This document shows, one piece after another, positions 33,422 to 42,062 of a stretch of 64,000 nucleotides of DNA (its first letter is position 1; each line of letters starts with the position of its first letter). The stretch spans positions 124,001 to 188,000 of the forward strand of contig NZ_JACCCG010000003.1 of NCBI RefSeq assembly GCF_013410955.1. The letters are read 5' to 3'. Position numbers and translations under genes: made by a program. The notes beneath the pieces are model-generated. The model was not told the DNA's origin. It worked only from the letters and a program-made list of their open reading frames with translations, and ran no database searches. Origin of the DNA: Microbacterium sp. AK009 (lineage in GTDB: Bacteria; Actinomycetota; Actinomycetes; Actinomycetales; Microbacteriaceae).

Positions 33422-33433
33422 GCAGAACTCTGC
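33422..33433. promoter_or_regulatory. Putative LysR binding palindrome
   Basis: GCAGA-AC-TCTGC is a perfect 5-bp inverted repeat 23 nt upstream of the LysR start, in the 132-nt gap to the divergent small gene. Position and symmetry fit autoregulation; the assignment is inference. Confidence 0.4.
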
Positions 33434-33531
33434 GCTTGTGCTGAAAGGTCCCCCGGTGGACGATGGAGGGGTCGAGTAAGAGCAACGGAGCTCGTCGTAC
33501 GTCGACGTTCACCTGTCTGAAAGGCCCGATC

Positions 33532-33654
33532 ATGGTCGTCTTCTTCGCGCTCCTCGCCGCCACCGCCGTCGCCGCCATCGCCGGCGCGGTCTCGCTCACC
33601 GTCACCGACGGATACGGGCGCGTGCCGACCCGCACGTACGCCCGCGTCATCTGA
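33532..33654 (+). CDS. Very small membrane protein, 40 residues
   Basis: MVVFFALLAATAVAAIAGAV forms one N-terminal membrane helix, followed by a short polar tail (TVTDGYGRVPTRTYARVI). A GAAAGG site precedes the ATG at 33532. Similar 40-residue proteins with one helix and a DGYGRVPT-type tail occur, to my recollection, throughout Microbacterium. An in-frame upstream start (33463) is less likely. Divergent from LysR. Confidence 0.6.
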   Translation: MVVFFALLAATAVAAIAGAVSLTVTDGYGRVPTRTYARVI

Positions 33655-33705
33655 CCTGAGCGCGCGCTCGGCGAGAGGCGCGCCCGCCCCCTAGGCTTGA
33701 CGACC

Positions 33706-34245
33706 ATGGCCGCCGGCGCAGTGATGCACACCTTCGAGGTGCAGCTGGCGGATGTCGATCGCGGTGTCTACGACGAGGTGACGGTGCGCGCAGCGCGGCA
33801 TCCGTCCGAAACCGACGCGTACATGGTCACCCGAGTGCTGGCGTACCTGCTGGAGTACGAAGAGGGTGTCGCCTTCAGTGGCGGGATCTCCTCGACCGAA
33901 GAACCCGCGGTGCTGATCCGCGACGCGACCGGCCGCGTCACCGCATGGATCGAGGTCGGCCTCCCCGACGCCGGGCGTCTGCACTTCGGCAGCAAGCTGG
34001 CCGACCGGACCACGGTGTACACGCACCGTGACCCGGCGAAGGTGCGTGCGGGTGTTGCGGGGAAGACGATCCACCGTGCCGAGGAGATCGTGCTCCACAG
34101 CTTCGACCCGGGCTTCATCGACGACGCCGTCGCGGCGCTCGCCCGGCGCAACACCGTGACGGTGTCGGTGACCGAGCGCCGGCTCTACCTCGACCTCAAC
34201 GGCACCGCCCTCACCTCCGAGATCCACGACGAGCCGCTCGTATGA
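33706..34245 (+). CDS. YaeQ family protein
   Basis: 179 residues, close to the 181 of E. coli YaeQ, a PD-(D/E)XK-like fold protein. Family pieces: HTFEVQLADVDRGVYDEV, VTRVLAYLLEYEEGVAF, AWIEVGLPDAGRLHFGSK and a beta-rich C-terminus. The ATG at 33706 is preferred over the TTG three codons before. Function unsettled in the family. A tiny frameshifted ORF starts inside its stop codon. Confidence 0.87.
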   Translation: MAAGAVMHTFEVQLADVDRGVYDEVTVRAARHPSETDAYMVTRVLAYLLEYEEGVAFSGGISSTEEPAVLIRDATGRVTAWIEVGLPDAGRLHFGSKLADRTTVYTHRDPAKVRAGVAGKTIHRAEEIVLHSFDPGFIDDAVAALARRNTVTVSVTERRLYLDLNGTALTSEIHDEPLV

Positions 34246-34345
34246 ACACCGCCCGCTCCGACGGGTTCGAGGTCCTCGGGTCGACGACGACGTCGACGAC
34301 GCCGAACGTCTCGCCGTCGTCACGGACCTCATGGCGCGGCGCTGA
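34242..34345 (+). pseudogene. Possible small coupled gene with a frameshift
   Basis: An ATG overlaps the YaeQ stop (ATGA) and reads MNTARSDGFEVLG. After a one-base shift inside the ACG repeat near 34280-34295 the sequence continues as VDDDVDDAERLAVVTDLMARR with stop TGA 34343-34345. Both halves look protein-like and the ending is clean. This is either a damaged gene of about 35 codons or chance. Confidence 0.3.
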
Positions 34346-34351
34346 GCCGCC

Positions 34352-34795
34352 TCAGCGCTGGAAGTGCCCGACGAACCGGTTCTGCTCGATGACGGCGTCG
34401 GCGTAGTCGCGCAGGAACTCCTCCCGGCTGGGGGTGCCCTGCACTTCGCGATCCAGCGCGTACACCCAGAAGTAGTAGTGGTGACGGCCGTGCCCCGCGG
34501 GCGGCTGCGGTCCGTACCATCCGGACCTTCCCGCGCCGTTCGGCCCGGCGGTCGCGGCGGCGGTGTCGACGGACTGGTCCACCGGCGGCAACCCGTAGAG
34601 CACCCAGTGCGTGAAGCCCTGAGGCAGCGGCGCGTCGGGGTCGTGCGAGATCACCACCACCTCGCGGGTGCCCTCGGGCACCCCGGTGATCTCCAACCGC
34701 GGCACGGCGTTGCCGCCGTCTGCCGAGAACCGCTCGGGCACGTCACCGAGGCCGGGGATGTCGGGGCTCGAGATCGCGAGTTTGTCAATACGCAT
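34352..34795 (-). CDS. YbhB/YbcL-type phosphatidylethanolamine-binding-like protein
   Basis: 147 residues. PEBP/Raf-kinase-inhibitor-like family: FSADGGNAVPRLEITGVPEG, VISHDPDAPLPQGFTHWVLY with the DPDAP and HW ligand-binding motifs, GWYGPQPPAGHGRHHYYFWV with the GPxPPxG loop. Bacterial members are small cytosolic or periplasmic proteins of unknown ligand. Stands alone. Confidence 0.9.
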   Translation of the reverse strand: MRIDKLAISSPDIPGLGDVPERFSADGGNAVPRLEITGVPEGTREVVVISHDPDAPLPQGFTHWVLYGLPPVDQSVDTAAATAGPNGAGRSGWYGPQPPAGHGRHHYYFWVYALDREVQGTPSREEFLRDYADAVIEQNRFVGHFQR

Positions 34796-34998
34796 GCATA
34801 CATCCTGCCCTCGGACGGATGCCGCGGGGCCGGCCGGTGGCGATCGTTCCCCGTTCTCTCAGGCGCGGTCGACGGACGGTTCCGATCTGAGGATGGCGCC
34901 CGGTACCCGCTCGCGAGAGGATGGCGGTCGGGGGCCTGTCGCAGGGCTGCCGCGTCGCCGGCTGCCGCGCCGCCCCGCGCGAGGAGAGAGGACACCCG

Positions 34999-35430
34999 AT
35001 GGTCGAGTTCCGGTACGGGCCGGTCGAGTTGTATCTGGTCGGCTTCGACAGTGATCGTCCGCACCCCGACGCCGTGGCGGCGCTGCGCGACATCATCGAG
35101 TCCGGCGTCGTGCGCCTGCTCGACCTGGTCGTGCTGCGCAAGTCCGCCGAGGGCGACATCGAGATGATCGAGGTCGAGGAGCAGAACGCTCTCGGGATCA
35201 ACGGAATCGAGCTGTTCGCCGCGGGCCTCACCGCCTCGGAGGACATCGACGAACTCGCCGAGCTCATCGCGCCCGGCAGCTCGGCCGTGCTCGTGGCACT
35301 CGAGATGACCTACGTGCGAGCCCTCGCCGAGAAGGTCGCGCAGAGCGGCGGCACCGTGCTCACGGCCGAGCGCATCCCCGCCCCGGTCGTCAACGCCGTG
35401 GCCGACATGATCGACGCAGAGGAGAACTGA
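34999..35430 (+). CDS. DUF6325 (DUF1269-like) family protein
   Basis: 143 residues from the ATG 34999 behind GAGGAGAGAGG. Typical sequence: YGPVELYLVGFDSDRPHPD, SGVVRLLDLVVLRKSAEGDI and a C-terminal AVLVALEMTYVRALAEKV. No membrane helix is evident. These proteins are usually encoded next to a SHOCT-domain protein, as here (next gene begins 1 nt after the stop). Function unknown. Confidence 0.85.
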   Translation: MVEFRYGPVELYLVGFDSDRPHPDAVAALRDIIESGVVRLLDLVVLRKSAEGDIEMIEVEEQNALGINGIELFAAGLTASEDIDELAELIAPGSSAVLVALEMTYVRALAEKVAQSGGTVLTAERIPAPVVNAVADMIDAEEN

Positions 35431-35431
35431 C

Positions 35432-35797
35432 ATGCCGTTCCGCCGCATGGGGCGCCCGGGCCTGCTCGGCCTTGCCGCCCGGACCGCCGTGGTCGCGGGA
35501 ACCGCATCGGCCGTGAGCGGCTCGATGCAGAACTCGCGCGAGCGCAAAGCGCAGGCGCAGTACGAGCAGGATCAATACCAGGCTGCGCAGCAGCAGGCGC
35601 AGCTCGATGCCGCCGCTCAGGCGGCGGTCGCCGCACAGATGCCGCAGGCCGCGCCCGCCGCATCCGCGCCCGCCGCCCCTGCCGCGGGCGGAGGCGACGA
35701 CATGATCGCCCGTCTGCAGCAGCTCGCCGCCCTGAAGCAGAGCGGCGTGCTGACGGACGAGGAGTTCGCCGCCGCGAAGGCGAAACTCCTGGCCTGA
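35432..35797 (+). CDS. SHOCT domain protein
   Basis: 121 residues. A basic start (MPFRRMGRPGLLG) and short hydrophobic segment, a Gln/Ala-rich coiled-coil region (about 30-80), a Pro/Ala linker and a C-terminal SHOCT motif (IARLQQLAALKQSGVLTDEE, ending FAAAKAKLLA). SHOCT motifs mediate oligomerisation of otherwise unrelated proteins. Coupled to the DUF6325 gene. A long hairpin follows. Confidence 0.87.
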   Translation: MPFRRMGRPGLLGLAARTAVVAGTASAVSGSMQNSRERKAQAQYEQDQYQAAQQQAQLDAAAQAAVAAQMPQAAPAASAPAAPAAGGGDDMIARLQQLAALKQSGVLTDEEFAAAKAKLLA

Positions 35798-35821
35798 CCC
35801 CACCCCGTTCGTCCACCCTCC

Positions 35822-35894
35822 CCGCGAGAGTGCATCTGGGCGCCGAGAATGGGGGTGGACCCCGAATCCTCGTCGCGCAGACGCACTCTCGCGG
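35822..35894. repeat. Long imperfect palindrome (REP-like hairpin)
   Basis: Arms 35822-35838 and 35878-35894 pair over 17 bp with one mismatch that is G-U capable in RNA. The 39-nt interior can also pair (GCGCCGAG region with the CTCGTCGC region, and GGGG with CCCC). It fills the space between the SHOCT and universal stress genes, where it may end transcription, and looks like a dispersed REP-type element. Confidence 0.7.
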
Positions 35895-35920
35895 CGAGGG
35901 GATGAGAAATGGGAGACACG

Positions 35921-36760
35921 ATGTCCGAGGTGATCGTCGTCGGTCTGACCGACGCGCCCGTTGCGCAACGCGCGGTGGCATGGGCGGCGTCCCGCGCCCG
36001 CGACCGGCGTCAGGGGCTGAAGCTGGTGTCGATCCTGGGCGGCGCGGTGGGCGCCGTCGGAGAGGATGCGCTCGCCGACCGGCTTCTCGCCGAGATGCGA
36101 GAGCGGGCCGAAGCCACCGCCGCGGGCCTGCGCGCGACCGGAGTCGAGGTCGAGGTGGTCGTCGAACGCGGCAATCCGACCGAGAAGCTCATCGCCGCCG
36201 CCGAGGGCGCCGCGCTGCTGGTGATCGGCAGCGATCACCGCGGCCCTGCCGCCGGAGCGACGCGGGGCCCGCACGGGTTCCGCATCGTCTCCGCCGCGAC
36301 GTGTCCGGTGGTCGTCGTCCCCGACTTCGATCTCGGTGAACGCCGGGGAGTGGTCGTCGGCGTCGACGGATCCGAGACCTCGGAGCGTGCCGTCGCGTGG
36401 GCCGCCGCCGAGGCCGACCGCCTGGGCGAACCGCTCGTCGCCGTGGCCGCGTGGGTGCCGCTTCCCGCGCCCGGGAACCACGGACGATACCCCGAGCAGT
36501 ACCTGCAGAACATGCAGGCGCTGACGGAGGAGACCCTCTCGATCGCCCTCGCGGGCCTTCGCAGCCGCTACCCCGACCTCGAGATCGTCGCGCGCGCGGA
36601 GCGCGGCTACCCGGCGTCCACGATCAATCGTCACGCCGCAACGGCGCGCCTCGTCGTCGTCGGGACCCACGGCCGCGGTGCGTTCCGCCGCTTCGTCCTG
36701 GGCTCGGTCAGCTACGACGTCCTCACCCACCTCGCGACGGTGACCGCGGCAGTGCGCTGA
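35921..36760 (+). CDS. Universal stress protein, tandem UspA domains
   Basis: 279 residues with two UspA domains (about 1-130 and 140-279). In the second, the ATP-binding pattern G-T-H-G-R-G followed by nine residues and G-S-V-S is complete ([20 protein letters not shown]). The first domain has only a partial match ([19 protein letters not shown]). Start: ATG 35921 with GGGAGA 4 nt away; an in-frame ATG at 35909 is a close alternative. Role: ATP-linked stress adaptation, exact function open. Confidence 0.88.
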   Translation: MSEVIVVGLTDAPVAQRAVAWAASRARDRRQGLKLVSILGGAVGAVGEDALADRLLAEMRERAEATAAGLRATGVEVEVVVERGNPTEKLIAAAEGAALLVIGSDHRGPAAGATRGPHGFRIVSAATCPVVVVPDFDLGERRGVVVGVDGSETSERAVAWAAAEADRLGEPLVAVAAWVPLPAPGNHGRYPEQYLQNMQALTEETLSIALAGLRSRYPDLEIVARAERGYPASTINRHAATARLVVVGTHGRGAFRRFVLGSVSYDVLTHLATVTAAVR

Positions 36761-36855
36761 CCCCGGCCGCGCCCGACCCGCGCCCTCGCACTACCGGTCC
36801 GCGGCACGACACGCCAGCCCTCGCATCCGGCGCGTCGAGTACGTACGGTCGGAGG

Positions 36856-39168
36856 ATGGCGCGCGACGAGTATCAGCCGGAGGAGCTCTACACCGGCCCC
36901 ATCGACCTCCCCCTCCTGCAGGAACTCGACAGCGACAGCTCCGAGCCCGAGACTCCCGAGATCAGCTACGACGAGCAGCGGTACCCCGCCCGCCCGCGGC
37001 GGCTGCGTCCCCGTGACAACCTCCGCTCCGGGCGTGTGCGCCGGGTCACGACCGACCCCCGTACCGCGAACGGCTCGAACCCGTCGTACGTCGAGTGGCT
37101 GGTGCGGCAGTCGATGCTGAAGGATGCCGACGTGCTGGCCCGGCAGCTGTCGGGGCAGCCGTCGATGTGGCGCAACCCCTACGCCCGCCCCGATGCGCGC
37201 CGTGCCATCGCGACGAGCGATGTGTGGTTCACCGCCTACCCGATCTCGCTCATCACCCGGCCCGGCCAGTCGTTCCTCGCGTCCCTCGGCGACGACGCCC
37301 TCTGGTCGGCCTTCGAGCGCGTGGGGATCACCGCAATCCACACCGGACCGGTCAAGCGCGCCGGCGGCATCGCCGGGTGGCTCGAGACCCCGAGCGTCGA
37401 CGGCCACTTCGACCGCATCAGCACCGCGATCGACTCGGCCTTCGGCACCGAAGACGAGTTCCGCGCTCTCTGCGACGTCGCCGACACCCACGGCGGCAGC
37501 ATCATCGACGACATCGTGCCCGGTCACACCGGGAAGGGCGCCGACTTCCGCCTCGCCGAGATGGGCTTCAAGGACTACCCCGGGATCTACCACATGGTCG
37601 AGATCCTCGAAGAGGACTGGGCGCTCCTTCCCGAGGTTCCGGGCGACGTCGACAGTGTCAACCTCGACCCCGCGACCGAGCACGAGCTCGCCGAACGCGG
37701 CTACATCATCGGCGCGCTGCAGCGCGTCATCTTCTACACCCCGGGCGTGAAGGAGACCAACTGGAGCGCGACGGCACCGGTGCTCGGCCCCGACGGCGTC
37801 ACCCGCCGCTGGGTGTACCTGCACTACTTCAAGCAGGGCCAGCCCTCGATCAACTGGCTCGACCCCACGTTCGCCGGGATGCGGCTCGTCATCGGCGACG
37901 CCCTGCACTCCCTCGGCGAGCTCGGCACGAGCGCGCTGCGCCTCGACGCCAACGGCTTCCTCGGCGTGGAGAAGAGCACCGAGGGGCTCCCCGCGTGGTC
38001 GGAGGGCCACCCGCTCTCCCACGCGGCGAACCACATCATCGCCGGCATGGTGCGAAAGGTCGGCGGGTTCACGTTCCAGGAGCTGAACCTCACGATCGAA
38101 GACATCCGCGACACCGGCGCGGTCGGCGCCGACCTCTCCTACGACTTCATCGGCCGCCCCGGCTACCACCACGCCCTGGCGACCGGACGCACCGATTTCC
38201 TGCGCCTTGCGCTGACCTCCTCGCTCGCTCTCGGCGTGCAGCCGGTGCAGCTGGTGCACGGCATGCAGAACCACGACGAGCTCACCTACGAGCTCGTTCA
38301 CTGGGCGACCCGGCACGCCGAGGAGGAGTACCGCTTCCGAGGGCGGGAGGTGAGCGGCAGCGAGCTCGCCGAGATCGTCCGCGCCGAGCTCACCGAGAGC
38401 CTCACCGGCAGCGCCGACTTCAACCGGGTGTTCACTCAGAACGGCATCGCCTGCACGACGACGTCGCTCATCGCCGCCGCGCGCGGCGCGACGCGGCTCG
38501 ATGACATCACCGACGACGACATCCCCGCCATTCGCGACGCCCACCTGCTGCTGTGCGCCTACAACGCCTGGCAGCCCGGGGTCTTCGCCCTCTCGGGCTG
38601 GGACCTCGTCGGCATGCTCACGGTGCCGGCCGACCAGGTCGCCGACCTCATCAGCTCGGGTGACACGCGCTGGATCGAGCGGGGTGCGCACGACCTCCTC
38701 GACGTCGATCCGCAGGCGACCCGGTCCGCGGCGGGCATGCCGCGCGGTCGTTCGCTGTACGGCTCCCTCCCGGCGCAGTTCACCGACGAGGACTCGTTCG
38801 CCTCGCGGCTCTCGCAGATCATCGAGCTGCGTCGCCGCCACGGCATCGCCACCGCGACGCAGGTCGACGTGCCCGAGGTCGCCCACCACGGGATGCTCGT
38901 CCTCGTGCACCGTCTCGACGACGGCGCACACGACGCCGATGCACCGCTGCAGGTCACGGTGCTGAACTTCGCCGGCGAGCCGGTCGAGGGAACGGTCCGC
39001 TCGAAGCAGCTCGAACGGCGGTCGGAAGTGCGCGACGCCGCGACCGGCGAGGTGATCGGCCACGTCGACGATCTGCAGAGCTTCACCGTGTCGCTGCCCG
39101 CCTACGGCGCGATCTTCCTCCTCCTCGAGCCCGGCGAGCCCGACGAGGACGAAGATCTGATCGGATGA
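36856..39168 (+). CDS. treS: Trehalose synthase-type GH13 enzyme (maltose alpha-D-glucosyltransferase-like)
   Basis: 770 residues from the ATG at 36856. After an acidic N-terminus comes the conserved [20 protein letters not shown] and a GH13 barrel: [14 protein letters not shown], the nucleophile Asp in [10 protein letters not shown], the acid Glu in FTFQELNLT and the third acid in QNHDELTYE. This divergent TreS-like subgroup interconverts or transfers glucosyl units of maltose/trehalose. Maltokinase on the opposite strand (14 nt apart at the 3' ends) supports a place in the trehalose-to-maltose-1-phosphate route. A frame extending to 36397 is a shadow of the stress-protein gene. GGAGG lies directly against the ATG. 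Confidence 0.83.
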   Translation: MARDEYQPEELYTGPIDLPLLQELDSDSSEPETPEISYDEQRYPARPRRLRPRDNLRSGRVRRVTTDPRTANGSNPSYVEWLVRQSMLKDADVLARQLSGQPSMWRNPYARPDARRAIATSDVWFTAYPISLITRPGQSFLASLGDDALWSAFERVGITAIHTGPVKRAGGIAGWLETPSVDGHFDRISTAIDSAFGTEDEFRALCDVADTHGGSIIDDIVPGHTGKGADFRLAEMGFKDYPGIYHMVEILEEDWALLPEVPGDVDSVNLDPATEHELAERGYIIGALQRVIFYTPGVKETNWSATAPVLGPDGVTRRWVYLHYFKQGQPSINWLDPTFAGMRLVIGDALHSLGELGTSALRLDANGFLGVEKSTEGLPAWSEGHPLSHAANHIIAGMVRKVGGFTFQELNLTIEDIRDTGAVGADLSYDFIGRPGYHHALATGRTDFLRLALTSSLALGVQPVQLVHGMQNHDELTYELVHWATRHAEEEYRFRGREVSGSELAEIVRAELTESLTGSADFNRVFTQNGIACTTTSLIAAARGATRLDDITDDDIPAIRDAHLLLCAYNAWQPGVFALSGWDLVGMLTVPADQVADLISSGDTRWIERGAHDLLDVDPQATRSAAGMPRGRSLYGSLPAQFTDEDSFASRLSQIIELRRRHGIATATQVDVPEVAHHGMLVLVHRLDDGAHDADAPLQVTVLNFAGEPVEGTVRSKQLERRSEVRDAATGEVIGHVDDLQSFTVSLPAYGAIFLLLEPGEPDEDEDLIG

Positions 39169-39181
39169 CGCGGTCGGGCGC

Positions 39182-40429
39182 TCAGCCCGCGAGCGCGGCG
39201 TCGATCCCGGCGAGCGGCACGGGGAGCCAGGTGGGGCGGTTGCGCGCCTCGTAGATCGACTCGTACACGGCCTTGTCGAGCACGAGGGCGCGGAGGATGA
39301 CGGGGTCGAGGCCGACCGATCCGTCGGCGCCGGCATAGGCCTGGACGAATGCGGCGCGGCAGGCGGCGGCCCACGCCGCGGCATCCGATGCTCCTCCGAC
39401 TGCGCCGGCGTAATCGAACGAGCGGAGCATACCCGCGACATCCCTCGTCGCAAGGTCGGGCACCGCGCGCTCGTGCATCGGCCGGAGCGGCTCGCCCTCG
39501 AAGTCGACGATCCGCCATCCGGCGCCGGGGACGGCGAGCACCTGCCCCAGGTGCAGATCGCCGTGGATCCGCTGCAGCCGCGGCCAGGGGCGGGCGAGCG
39601 CGGCGTCGTACACCGCCTCGATCGCTGCGGCGCGGTCGGCGACAGCGGGGACCTCGTTCACGGCGATCGACAGACGGCGGCGCCACGTGACGCCGGCAGC
39701 CAGAACCGCTTCCGGACCGCCGTCGGCGGTGCCGAGAGCCTCGCCGAGCGCTCCGTGCACTCCGGCGACGGCTGTGCCCAGATCGCGCGCGGCGTCGGTG
39801 AAGTCGCGCCCTTCGCGCGCCGCTTCGAGCGCGATGGCCCACCCATCGCGGACGCCCGGGAGGAACTCCTGCGCGAAACCGAGCGTTCCGCGGGCGACCC
39901 CCTCGATCATCCCGCTGTCAGGCCACTCGGCGTCGACGCTGCCGAGGAACTTCGGGACGAACGGCGACCCGGCGGCGCTCAGCGCACGCTGCACCGTGAC
40001 ATCCGGATTCTCCCCGTCGTGCAGGGTGCGGAACAGCTTGAGGATGATGGTGGGCTGACCGTCCTCGTCGAAGACGATGGAGGTGTTCGACTGCTCACCG
40101 GTGAGGACACGGCTGCCGGTCACGCGGCTGGCATCGACCCCCATGGCTTCGAGGGTCGCGATCGCGAACGGGGGATGCTGCGCCGCATCGATCTCGCAGC
40201 CCTCGGCTGTCCGCGCGATGAGCGCGGGCGTGTCAGGGGCCGTCGGCACGCTCGAGACGGGCACGTGGTAGAGCACCGGCCGGGCGCCGGCGTCATCCAT
40301 CAACAGGTAGCGGGTCGCGTGGGGCACCGATTGGGTGTCGAGGAGCCGGAAGCGGGGCTCATGGCTCTTCCCCGCATACCAGCGTTGCTGCGCCACCCAG
40401 GCGCCGAGTTCGTCTGCAGAAGGCACCAT
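39182..40429 (-). CDS. mak: Maltokinase-like phosphotransferase
   Basis: 415 residues. The N-terminal cap (LGAWVAQQRWYAGKSHEPRF) is typical of Mak. The aminoglycoside-phosphotransferase-like core has the catalytic loop RIHGDLHLGQVL and the metal-binding WRIVDFEGEP. Mak converts maltose plus ATP to maltose 1-phosphate for glycogen synthesis by GlgE. The convergent TreS-like gene would supply maltose. No glgE is in the window. Ends close to the treS-like stop, so transcripts may collide. Confidence 0.85.
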   Translation of the reverse strand: MVPSADELGAWVAQQRWYAGKSHEPRFRLLDTQSVPHATRYLLMDDAGARPVLYHVPVSSVPTAPDTPALIARTAEGCEIDAAQHPPFAIATLEAMGVDASRVTGSRVLTGEQSNTSIVFDEDGQPTIILKLFRTLHDGENPDVTVQRALSAAGSPFVPKFLGSVDAEWPDSGMIEGVARGTLGFAQEFLPGVRDGWAIALEAAREGRDFTDAARDLGTAVAGVHGALGEALGTADGGPEAVLAAGVTWRRRLSIAVNEVPAVADRAAAIEAVYDAALARPWPRLQRIHGDLHLGQVLAVPGAGWRIVDFEGEPLRPMHERAVPDLATRDVAGMLRSFDYAGAVGGASDAAAWAAACRAAFVQAYAGADGSVGLDPVILRALVLDKAVYESIYEARNRPTWLPVPLAGIDAALAG

Positions 40430-40500
40430 CCCACCTTGGCGTGCGCGGGCACCCCCGTAAAGGACTGGACGGGCGTTGCCAGGAGGCGTAATGGGAACGG

Positions 40501-41184
40501 TCAGTCGCCCGCCAGGAATCCGTCCCGCATCTCGACGATACGATCGGCGTGCGCCGCCATCCGCGGGTCGTGGGTGGACACGATCGCGGCGATCCGGTCG
40601 CCGCGGACGAGCTGCACGAGCATCCGCATGATCGCCTCGGCGTTCGCGCTGTCGAGGCGGCCGGTCGGCTCGTCGGCGATCAGCACTCGGGGGCGATGCG
40701 CCAGGGCCCGGGCGATGTCGAGGCGCTGGCGTTGTCCGCCCGAGAGCTCCGGCGGACGCTGCGCCGCGTGAGCGGAGAGGCCGACGGCCTCGAGCACCGC
40801 CGAGCTGCGCTCGTTGCGGCTCGCCCGATCGAGCCCGCCGAGGCGCAGCACCAGGTCGACGTTCTCGCTCGCCGTCAGTTCGTCCAGGAGTGCAGACGCC
40901 TGGAAGACGAACCCGAGGTCCTGCCGGCGGAACGCGACCTGCTCCCCGCGGCTCGCGGAGACCACCGAGCGTCCGTCGAGCCGGACGTCGCCGCGGGAGG
41001 GCCGATCAAGACCGCCCAGCAGATTCAGGAGGGTGGTCTTCCCCGATCCGGAGGGGCCGCGCAGCACGACCAGCTCGCCGGCTCGCAGTTCCAGCGACAC
41101 CCCACGCACCGCCCTCACCCGTGCCGCACCGTGACCGTAGCTGCGGTGCAGATCCTCCGCGCGAAGGACGACGGCGGCACTCAC
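40501..41184 (-). CDS. ABC ATPase, MacB/LolD type (first)
   Basis: 227 residues. Walker A GPSGSGKTTLL, Q-loop FVFQASALL, signature LSGGQRQRL, Walker B VLIADEPTGRLD and the H-loop STHDPRM are intact. Last gene of a four-gene minus-strand operon; its ATG overlaps the stop of the second ATPase by 4 nt. Pairs with FtsX-like permeases that move lipids, peptides or signals across the membrane by a mechanotransmission mechanism. Confidence 0.92.
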   Translation of the reverse strand: MSAAVVLRAEDLHRSYGHGAARVRAVRGVSLELRAGELVVLRGPSGSGKTTLLNLLGGLDRPSRGDVRLDGRSVVSASRGEQVAFRRQDLGFVFQASALLDELTASENVDLVLRLGGLDRASRNERSSAVLEAVGLSAHAAQRPPELSGGQRQRLDIARALAHRPRVLIADEPTGRLDSANAEAIMRMLVQLVRGDRIAAIVSTHDPRMAAHADRIVEMRDGFLAGD

Positions 41185-42062
41185 TCCGGCTTCTCCTCCG
41201 TGGCGGTGGGGTGCACCTCGACGTGGTCGCGCTCGAGCTGCAGCCGGACCAGATCCTTCAGTGCCAGGGCCCGCAGGTAGTCCTCGGGCAACTGGAGCCG
41301 GCCGACACGGTCGAGGACGGCGTACTCGCGAGCGTGGGTCTGCTCTTCGCCGTCCTCTCCGACCCGCTGTTCGCGGTGGGTTTCGGTCGACAGACGTCCG
41401 TCGCGGATCTGCACGGTCCGTCGCACCTGGCGGGAGACCCCCTCGTCGTGGGTGACGATGAGCACCGTGGTGCCGAGGGCACGATTGACCTCTCGCAGCG
41501 CACCGAAGACGTGCTCGGAGTTGGCTTCGTCGAGCTCCCCGGTCGGCTCGTCGGCGAAGAGCACCGCCGGCTCGTTCGCCAGGGCGACTGCGATGGCCGC
41601 GCGCTGCTGCTGTCCGCCCGACAGCTCGGCCGGGCGCCGGTCGCCGAGGTCGCCGATGCCGAGGACGTCCAGCAGCTCGCGGGACCGCGCGCGGCGCGCG
41701 CGGCGCGCGGTTCCGGCGATGGCGAGGGAGGTGGCGATGTTCTCGGTGACGGTCAGAGGCCCGAGGAGATTCCGCTCGGCCTGCTGCCAGACGAAGCCGA
41801 CCGTATGGCGCCGGTAGCGTGTGCGCTCGCGCGAGGACATCGTCAGCAGATCGTGTCCCGCGACCGTCGCCGACCCGGCGGTGGGGGTGTCATGACTGGA
41901 GAGGATGGACAGGAGGGTGGATTTCCCCGAACCCGAGGCGCCCACCACGGCGGTCACCTCGCCCTGTTCGACGGTGAGGGTGAGTCCCTGCAGGGCCTGG
42001 ACCTCCACGCCGCCGGTCGAGTAGATGCGCACCAGGTCGGTGCACTGGATCTGCGGTGTCAT
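41181..42062 (-). CDS. ABC ATPase, MacB/LolD type (second)
   Basis: 293 residues from the ATG at 42062 that overlaps the permease stop (ATGA). Walker A GASGSGKSTLL, signature LSGGQQQRA, Walker B VLFADEPTGELD and VTHDEGVSRQV. A low-complexity Ala-Arg stretch (TARRARRARSRELL) lies just before the signature. The C-terminus has about 60 residues beyond the usual domain (REQRVGEDGEEQTHAREYAV onward), ending in LKDLVRLQLERDHVEVHPTA, a tail that could regulate the ATPase or contact a permease. Confidence 0.9.
   Translation of the reverse strand: MTPQIQCTDLVRIYSTGGVEVQALQGLTLTVEQGEVTAVVGASGSGKSTLLSILSSHDTPTAGSATVAGHDLLTMSSRERTRYRRHTVGFVWQQAERNLLGPLTVTENIATSLAIAGTARRARRARSRELLDVLGIGDLGDRRPAELSGGQQQRAAIAVALANEPAVLFADEPTGELDEANSEHVFGALREVNRALGTTVLIVTHDEGVSRQVRRTVQIRDGRLSTETHREQRVGEDGEEQTHAREYAVLDRVGRLQLPEDYLRALALKDLVRLQLERDHVEVHPTATEEKPE

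Noticed and set aside
36712..39453. A 913-codon open frame on the minus strand
   Set aside because: Antisense to the treS-like gene with no stop because of GC bias; composition is shadow-like and it shows no family motif.
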